35,911 nt of DNA from Candidatus Kuenenia stuttgartensis (lineage in GTDB: Bacteria > Planctomycetota > Planctomycetia > Gemmatales > Gemmataceae), in assembly GCA_945875585.1 (NCBI GenBank), contig CAMCLK010000050.1:1-35911 (forward strand), in the 5' to 3' direction. Every line of letters begins with the position of its first letter. The first letter of the stretch is position 1. Positions 26,601-35,600 of the stretch are shown here, piece by piece. Made by a program: the position numbers and the translations under genes. The notes beneath the pieces are model-generated. The model did not search any database and was not told where the DNA came from. It saw nothing but the letters and a program-made list of their open reading frames with translations.

Positions 26601-29600
26601 GACATCGGTGGACGTCGCGGAGAACGCGTACGTGGCATCGGTAAGTGGCGTGGTTTTCCCAGCCGTGAAGGCCCAAGCGCCCTTGGAGTCGGCGATGATG
26701 GTAGTCAGCGAGGTGGCGCCATCGAACAGTTCAACCAGGGCGAACGGGTCGGTGGTGCCGGAAAGTGTCAGCACCGTGGCCTTGGTGATGTTATCGGAGT
26801 TGGAAACGCCGGTATCGTCGGCGGCGCGCAGATCCACCGCCGGGGCGACCGGTGCTGTGGTATCGATTTCCAAATTGATGCTTGCCGAGTCTGCCGCGGC
26901 ATTGCCGGCAACATCGGTGACACGCGCCACCACGGAGTAGCTACCCTGAGCCAACGCGGGCGAAACGGTGATGGTCCAGTTGCCATTGCTGTCGGCCACA
27001 ACAGAACTGCCTAGCACCACGCTGGTGAGGTTGTCGAACAGATCAACCGTGGCCCCCGCTTCGGCGGTGCCGCTGAAGGTGGGGGTGTCGTCGTTGGTCA
27101 GGTTGTCGGAGTTGGCTCCGCTATCGGACGCGGTATCCAGATCGATGGTGGCCGCGCCGGGTTGGGTGGTGTCGAGCGTGATGGTGGTGCTGCCCGAGGT
27201 GATGGCATTACCGGCGCGGTCGGTCACGCGGGCCACCAAGGCGTTGCTGCCCTCAGTCAAAGGCTGATCGGTTTGAATTTCGATACTGTTATTTGTGATG
27301 TCGGTGGCGGTGATTTCCGCGCCGCCCACAACGGTGGCGCCGCGCAAGATATCGACGCGGTCGCCCGCGACGGCGCCGGTGCCGGTCAAGTCGACCGTGA
27401 TCCGTGGCAACGTCTCAAAGGTGATGTTGTCGGAGTTGGAAACACCCGAATCGTCGGCTGTCAGCAGAACCGGCACGCCGGAGACGGTGGGGGCAAGGGT
27501 ATCAATCACCACTTCAACCCGGTTGGAGGCGGTTCCCAGACTGTTGGTCGCGGCCACGAACAGGCGGGAATAGAAGTAGTAGGTGCCGTTCGCCAGCGCT
27601 GTTGAATTCAGTGTCAGCGTTTGCAGATTGGTAAGGGAGGAAAGCACCTGCGAGGCGACAATCGTGTCGTCTGTTGTCGCGCCGTTGTTGGTGAGGTCTC
27701 GGTACAAGCGCAGCGTGTCGCCCTTGGCGGCGAAAGGAATCACATTGGGCAGGTTGGTCTCGAACGACAGCGAGGCGTTTTTGTTGGTGAGGTTGTCGGT
27801 GTTCGACGCGCCCGTGTCGTGCGCAGCCACCAAGTTCGGCGTGCTGGGCGCGCCGGGAACGCGTTTGTCGATGGTGAGCGCCAACGCCGTAACCGAAGTG
27901 GCTTTGTCGTTAATGCTGGTGTCGACCGCCACCGCGGAAATGGCGTAGGTGCCTTCATCGAACGGATTGGCAATCGACCCCAAGGTGAACCGGTAGGTGC
28001 CAGCGGCAATGGTGGCGGCGTCGAGGGTGAATTCGGCCAGCGTGGCGCCAGCACCATCGACCAAGCGCAGCAGGTTGCCCACAGCGACATTGGCGAGTCC
28101 ACCCACGTCGATGCGCACAATCTGGTTGCTGGTGATGTTGTCGCGCACGCCGGTGTCGTCGGCGGCGAACAGAACAGGCGCGCCGGGTGCCACCACGTTG
28201 CTGGTGGAAACCACGCGCGTTCTGCTGGTGCTGTTGCCGGACGTATCGGTTGCCGTGGCAACAATGGTCGTTGTTGGAGCCGCCGCGATGGCGGTGATAT
28301 CGGCGGAAGTCAGCGTGTAGGTCCACGACGTGCCGTTGATGGTGGGAGTCGCCCCCGAAGAGCCAATGGCGATGGAAACCGATGCGCCAAGCTCGTTGGT
28401 ACCCGTCAGGGTGATGGTGCCGGCCAGTTCAGCCTTGCTGAGGCGGTCGTCGCCTGTGACAGCATCAAAGACAATGTCTGGGGCAATCGTGTCGACAGAA
28501 AGCGAGACGCTGGTGGTGGAGCTGCTGTTGCCGCCGCGGTCGGTGGTTTTCAGCACCAAGGCATTGGAACCATCCGCCAAGGCAACCTTGGCGGCGGATA
28601 GATCCAGCGACCAGCTTCCCGAATTATCCGCCGTGGCCAGATAATCGCTGCCCGCGATGGTGACCGTGACCGTGGAGAACGGTTCCGCGTAGCCGCTGAG
28701 CGTTGGTGACGTCGAGTTGGTAAGGCTAGGCCCGGTAAAGCTGGGCAGAATGGGCGTGGTGATATCAATAATAATCGTGGTGCCAGACGATGTGCTGCCG
28801 GCGTTTCCAGCCAAGTCGGTCGCCTTGGCGCTGAAAACATGCGAGGCTTCTGTAAGGCCGGTGAGCGATTTCGACCATTCCCCCTGGGCATTGGTGGTAA
28901 CCGTGCCCAGGCTGACCGCGCCGTCCCACAGTTCCACCGTGCTGTTCGCCTCGGCGGTGCCAGAGACCGTGACTGCCGTGTCTTTCACAAAGCCAGCGGT
29001 GACAATCGGTGAAGCACCCGCAACCGACACAATAACCGGCACAGCGGGGGCAATGGTATCGACCGTCACTCCCGTGGGCAGGGTGGCACTGGAGACATTA
29101 CCGGCCTTGTCGGTCGATTTAGCTGTGAACGATGTCAAGCCTTCGGCCAATACCGCTGATACAAAGCTCCAGTTCACACCCACAACCGTGGCGAAGCCAA
29201 CGCTAACACCGTTGGCAAAAATCTCCACCGTGCTGCCCGCTTCGGTGGTGCCGGTAAGGGTGGGTGTGGTGTCTTGCGTGATGCGGTCGGTCGCGCTGAT
29301 GCCGGTGTCGTCGGCGACTGTGGTAATAGTGGTGCCGGTCGGTGCCGTGGTGTCGACCAGAAGAACAAATCCAGCGGACAATGCCGAGGTGTTACTTGCG
29401 CTATCGGTGGCTGTGGCGGTAAGGGTGTGCGCGCCTTCCGACAGAATACCGGTGCTGGCCAAGGTCCATGCTCCGGAACCATCGGCGACAGCGGATCCCA
29501 AAAAGGCGGTACCGTCGTAGATCTTCACCGTTGCCCCCGCTTCGGCTGTGCCGGAGACGGAAACATCGGTGTTAAAGGTGATGGCATCGGAGTTGGAAGA

Positions 29601-32600
29601 ACCGGTATCGGTGGCGATGGAGGCGATAGCCGGCGCGGGGACGGCATTGACCGTGAAGTTGGAGGTGCTGCTGAGCGTGCCGCCGGGCGTGATAACGGAA
29701 ACGATTCCGGTGGTGGCGCCCACCGGAACGGTGGCGGTGATTTCAATATCGGAAACCACGGTGAAGCTGGTGGCGTCGATACCGCCACCAAATGTCACCT
29801 TGGTGGCTCCGGTGAATTGCTGGCCGGAAAGCGTGATAACCGATCCGCCCCGCGCGTTCGCGGGGGTGAACGACGATACGGTTCCGCCCTTAATATCGAT
29901 GGCCAGTGCCTGGGTTGTGGAACCGGCGGCATTGGTGGCTTCAATAACGACATTGTAGGTGCCGTTACTTGCTGTGGGTGTGCCGGAGAGAATACCTGTG
30001 GAACCATCCAGCGTAATACCGGCGGGCAAGCCGGCGCTGCCGCTGGCCAAAGCGTAGGTGATGGTCGTAGGGAACCCGGTGGCGGTAACCGGGAAGTTGC
30101 CCGACTGGCCACCAACAAACACGGTTGAATTGGCGCTGGTGAAGGTCGGCTTGCTGTTAACGTTCATGGTAAACGACTGGTTTTGGGCGTTCACGCTGTT
30201 GGTCGCGGTAACGGTGAAGACATACGCTCCCTGCGTGCCTACCGCAGGTGTACCGCTCAGCACGCCCGCGCTGCTGAGGCTTACGCCGGTGGGCAGCGGG
30301 CCATTGGTGGTGAAGGCGGGGGCGGGATAGCCGGTGGCTACGAAGCTGAAGGTTCCGGCGGTGCCCGTTTCAAAGGTGGTGCTGGACACGCTGGTGATGG
30401 CGGGAGCCTGGTTCACCGTCAGCGCGAAGAGCTGGTCGGTGCTGCCAATGGCGTTGGTGGCCCTGATAATGATGTTGTACACGCCGCCTGATGTGGCGGC
30501 TGGCGTGCCTGAAATTCTGAGAGTTCTAGTACCGGTGTTGATAACGCTGGCAGTCAAGCCGGTAGGCAGGGTGGTTGAGTCGAGGTTGTAAGACATAGCG
30601 CCAGTCGCCGCCACGGTGATGGCGGGACCATTATTACCAGTAATGAAAATGCCACTACTAGGGGTGGTAAATTCTGGCAGAGAACCGACCACCAAATTGA
30701 ACGGCTGCGAGGCGGTGCCCGCCGGGCTAGATGCCGACAGAATAAACGGGAAGGTTCCCGACGCGGTGGCGGTGCCTGAAAGCACCCCGGTAATGGGGTC
30801 GAGAGTCAGGCCGGCAGGCAGCGAACCGACGGTGATTTCGTAGCGCGCGCCCACGCCTTGCGCGCCCAGGTTGGCGAAGAAGGGCGTATTCGTTATGCAG
30901 CTCAGATTCGAATTGACAGGGAAGGCGGCAAACGCCGGGTCGCTGACAGATGCCGATTGCACGGTGGCGAAGGTGCCAGCAGGCGCGCCTGTGCCGCCAG
31001 AAGAGCCATCTCCCCATGTCGAGATCGACCCATCCGCTTTGAGGGCTGCAAAGGCGCCCAATGTAGAAAATAGTTTTGTGAAGCCGGTGCCCGCTGGCGC
31101 GCCGGTGCCGCCATAATTGGCATCTCCCCATGCCGAGATCGACCCATCCGCTTTGAGGGCTGCAAAGGCGCCCAATGTAGAAAACAGTTGTGTGAAGCCG
31201 GTGCCCGCTGGCGCGCCTGTGCCGCCGTAAGAGGCATTTCCCCATGCCGAGATCGACCCATCCGCTTTGAGGGCCGCAAAGGCTTGTTGTGTTGAAAAGA
31301 CTTGGGTGAAGCCGGTGCCCGCTGGCGCGCCTGTGCCGCCATAAGGGCCAAATCCCCATGCCGAGATCGACCCATCCGCTTTGAGGGCCGCAAACGCGTT
31401 GCCGGTAGAAAACAGTTGGGTGAAGCCGGTGCCCGTTGGCGCGCCTGTGCCGCCAGAAGCGCCTTCTCCCCATGCCGAGATCGACCCATTAGAATTGAGG
31501 GCGGCAAAGGCACGAGCATTCGAAAATATCTGTGTGAAGCCGGTGCCCGTTGGCGCGCCTGTGCCGCCAGTAGCAGCAAGTCCCCATGCCGAGATCGACC
31601 CATCCGCTTTGAGGGCCGCAAAAGCGGATTCGGTAGAAAACAGTTGGGTGAAGCCGGTGTCCGTTGGCGCCGTTGTGCCGCTAGAATAAGGAATTCCCCA
31701 TGCCGTTATCGACCCATCCGCTTTGAGGGCTGCAAAACCGGATTGAGTAGAAAACAGTTGTGTGAAGCCGGTGCCCGTTGGCGCGCCTGTGCCGCCAGAA
31801 GAGGCATCTCCCCATGCCGAGATCGACCCATCCGCTTTGAGGGCCGCAAAAGCGGAATCGGTAGAAAACAGTTGGGTGAAGCCGGTGCTCGTTGGCGCGC
31901 CTGTGCCGCCATTATTGCCATTTCCCCATGCCGAGATCGACCCATCCGCTTTGAGAGCCGCAAAAGCGAATCGGGTAGAAAACAGTTGTGTGAAGCCGGT
32001 GCCCGTTGGCGCGCCTGTGCCGCCATTACCAGGATCTCCCCATGCCGAGATCGACCCATCCGGTGTGAGCGCCGCAAATGCAGAATTATTTTTAAAGGAC
32101 TGGCCGGACCCCGCGCTGTAAACAGCCCCGGAACCCACCCGCTGATTCGGCAAAATCACCGCCAGCGGATCTTTCACCTCCAGCGTGTACGTCTGGGCCA
32201 CCGAACCAATCAGGTTGGTGGTGGTGACGGTGAACGTGTAGGTGCCGGCCAAGCCAGAGGGGGTGCCGAACAGGAACCCGGTGGCCGGGTCGAGGGACAA
32301 TCCACCGGGTAGCGCGCCGGCGGTGATGCGGTAATAGGCTCCTTGGCTGATGGCGCCCACTTGGTACGCCGTGGGGCCGGCGCCGCCGTCGGGGCCGATC
32401 GGTGTGCGAAGGTAGGCCGTGGGCAGGTCGCCGGTGGTGCCAGATTGCTGGTACGGGATCGCTGCCCGTGCCGAGCTGACCGTCAGGCCCGTGACTGTGC
32501 TTATTGGCGCGCCGGCGCCGCCGTTTACGGTGTTACCCCAGGCCCTCACGCTGCCATCGGTTTTTTGGGCCACGAACGAACTACCGTTGGAGAAGACCTG

Positions 32601-35600
32601 GGTGAAGCCGGTGCCCGTTGCCGCCTTACCCTTGCCGCCAAAGACGGGATTGCCCCACGAGACGAGCGAGCCATCGTTCCTAAGGGCGGTGAACGCCTGT
32701 TCGTTGGAATAGATCTGGGTGTAGCCGGTGGCCGTTGGCGAGCCCTCAAAGCTGGCGGTGTTACCCCAAGAAGCAATGGTGCCATTTTTTCTTAGGGCCG
32801 CGAAAGCGCTTTGGGTGGAATAGATGGCGGTGAAGTTGATGCCCTTGGGGAAGTTGGACGTGCCGCCGTTGCTGGTATTACCCCAGGCCGTGAGGGCGCC
32901 ATCAGATGTCGTCGCGGCGAATGCCGACCCGGTGGCCGCAACGCTGATGAAGTTGCTGCCGCCGGTGAACGGATTATCGCCAGTAGTTGTGGAGCCCCAG
33001 GTGGCGATGGTGCCATCGGCCCTCAGTGCTGCAAATGCGAAGTTGTTGGAATAGATGGCAGTGTAGCTGTTGTTGATGGGCAGGGTGGGCAGCAGGCCGC
33101 CATTGGTGGTGTTGCCCCAGGCGCTGATCGAACCGTCCGACTTCAGCGCCGCAAAAGCTCTGGCGTTGGAGGTGATGGTGACATAGCCGGTGCCGGTGGG
33201 CGCGTTCGTGCCGCCGGTTTCGGTGTTACCCCAGGCGACCAAGCTGCCATCGGCCTTCATGGCCACCATGGCCTTTTCGTTGGTGAAAATCTGGGTGTAG
33301 CCGGTTCCAGTGGGTTCGCCGGTGCCGCCGGCAAAGGTAGCTCCCCAGGTAAAGATGCTGCCGTCAAATTTCATGGCGGCGAAGGCGTAGGCATTGGAAA
33401 ACAACCGGGTGAAGCCGGTGCCGGTTGGGGTATCCAGTCCGCCGTATTCGGTGTTGCCCCACGCCTTGATGGAACCATCGTAACGCAGCGCGGCGAAGGC
33501 CTGTGAAGTCTGGGCGATCTGCACATAACCAGCCTCGGTGGGCACGCCATTATTTCCAGCGCCGCCATGGGTGATGGCGCCCCAGGTGACAATGGTGCCA
33601 TTGGGCCTGAGGGCGGCATAGGCTTTTTCGTTCAACCCCTGGGTGCCGCTGCTCATGGCACCGATGGTGGAGAACTGGCCTATGTTTTGGTTGGGCGTGT
33701 TGGCACTCACCTTGATGGTGAAGGTCTGGACCGCGATGCCCTTGCTGTCGCTGGCGGCCAGCGTGAACTGGTAGTTGCCGGGTGTGGTGGGCGTGCCAGT
33801 CACAACGCCACTGGTAGTTAGAATCATGCCGGGGGGCAGGGTACCCAAAATATGCGAGTAGGCGGCCGTAGTCGAAACCGCGCTCAGGTTGTAGCTGGCG
33901 ATTTTGCCGATGGCGTAGTTGGCGTAGCCGATCGGCTTGGTTAAGTCGAAAGTGGGCGCCGCGGTGTTGGTGGTGCCAGCCATTACCGTCAATGAATAGG
34001 CCTGGCTCGATTGGCCGGTGCCGTTGTAGGTGGTGACGGTGAAGTTGGAGGTGCCGGATTTGGTGGGCGTGCCTTCCAAAAAGCCGGTGGCGACATTGAG
34101 GGTGAGTCCGTCAGGCAGACTGCCGCTGGTGATGGCGCTGCCCAGGCCAAGGCCCATGTTGGCGCCCACCTGGTAGCCCGCCACGCCGTTAAGGCCGGCC
34201 GCCTGGGTGGCTAGCGGGGTGAGGAGTCGGGCAGCCGGCAGGCTGCCGGTCACGCCGAACTGGCGGGCGGGAACCACTGCGGTGGCGTTTTGAATGGATG
34301 CGTACGCCAACAGAGACGAGCCGCCATCGAGACTACCTGTACCCCAAAGAGAAACAGTGCCATCGGCCTTCATGGCAACGAAGCCCGCTTGGCGGCTGAA
34401 GATCTGGGTGTAGCCGGTGCCGGTGGGCGAGAGATCGCTGGTGGGGCTGAAGGAGCCACCCGAAAGGGCTTTACCCCAAACGGTGATGCTGCCGTCGGCC
34501 TTCATGGCGGCGAAGGCATCTCTGTTGGAGTAGATGGTGGTGAAGCCGGTGCCCGTGGGCGCGCCGGTGCCACCGCTATCGGTGGTGCCCCACGAGACGA
34601 TGGATCCGTCGGCCTTCATCGCCGCGAAAGATCCGAAGGTGGAAAAGACCCGGGTAAAGCCGGTGTTTGTGGGTGTGCCGGCGCCAATGGTGCCCGAGGC
34701 GCCCCACGAGACGAGGGAGCCATCGGTTTTCATGGCGGCAAAACCTTTCTCGGTGGACCAGACATCGACAAAGCCGATCCCTGTTGGGCCGTTGGTTCCG
34801 CCATGGTTGCTGTTGCCCCACACGGCAATGCTGCCATCGACTTTCATGGCGGCGAAGGCATCTCTGTTGGAGTAGATGGTGGTGAAGCCGGTGCCCGTGG
34901 GCGCGTTGATACCGCCGCCAGTACTACTTCCCCATGCGGTGATGCTGCCGTCGGCTTTGAGCGCCGCATAGGCAAAGCCATTGGGAGTAATGCTGGTATA
35001 GCCGCTGCCAGTAGGAGGAGTACCAAGTAAAGTGCTCCCCCAGGCGCTGATACTGCCGTCGGCCTTGAGGGCGGCGAACCCATCCATATGCGAGTATATT
35101 TTGGTGTAGCCGCTGCCAGTGGGCGCGCCGGCGCCGCCGCCAGTACTACTTCCCCATGCGGTGATACTGCCGTCGGCCTTGAGGGCGGCGAACGCTAATT
35201 CTGAAGCGTAGATCTTGGTGTAACCGCTGCCAGTGGGCTCGCCAGTGCCACCGTAACTGCTGCTACCCCAAGCTTCGATGCTGCCATCATATTTAAGGGC
35301 GGCATAGGCTTCCCTGTTGGAGGTGATCTGGGTGTAGCCGGTGCCGGTGGGTTCGCCGGTGGCGCTATTACCCCCGCCCCAGGCGTGGATTCCGCCGTTG
35401 GCAGTAAGGCCGGCAAAGGCCCCGTTGGGGTATTCCGCGCCCGAGCCGACATAGTAGACGGCACCCGCGCCTTGGCGCTGGTTGGGCAGCAGCGAGCTTT
35501 CCACCCTCAGGGTGAAGTTCTGGGTGATGCTACCGGCGGCGCCGGTGGCGTTGATGGTGAGCGGGAAAGTGCCCGGTTCGGCGGGGTTGCCATAAATCCA

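Noticed and set aside
30958..32092. Diversity-generating retroelement variable region as the cause of the codon variation
   Set aside because: Substitutions are not restricted to adenine positions, and no reverse transcriptase or template repeat is visible in the window.
31302..32312. 336-codon plus-strand frame with repeats of the form GEAGARWRACAA
   Set aside because: It is the reverse complement of the homogeneous WG-repeat block; its regularity comes entirely from the 114-bp coding repeat on the minus strand.
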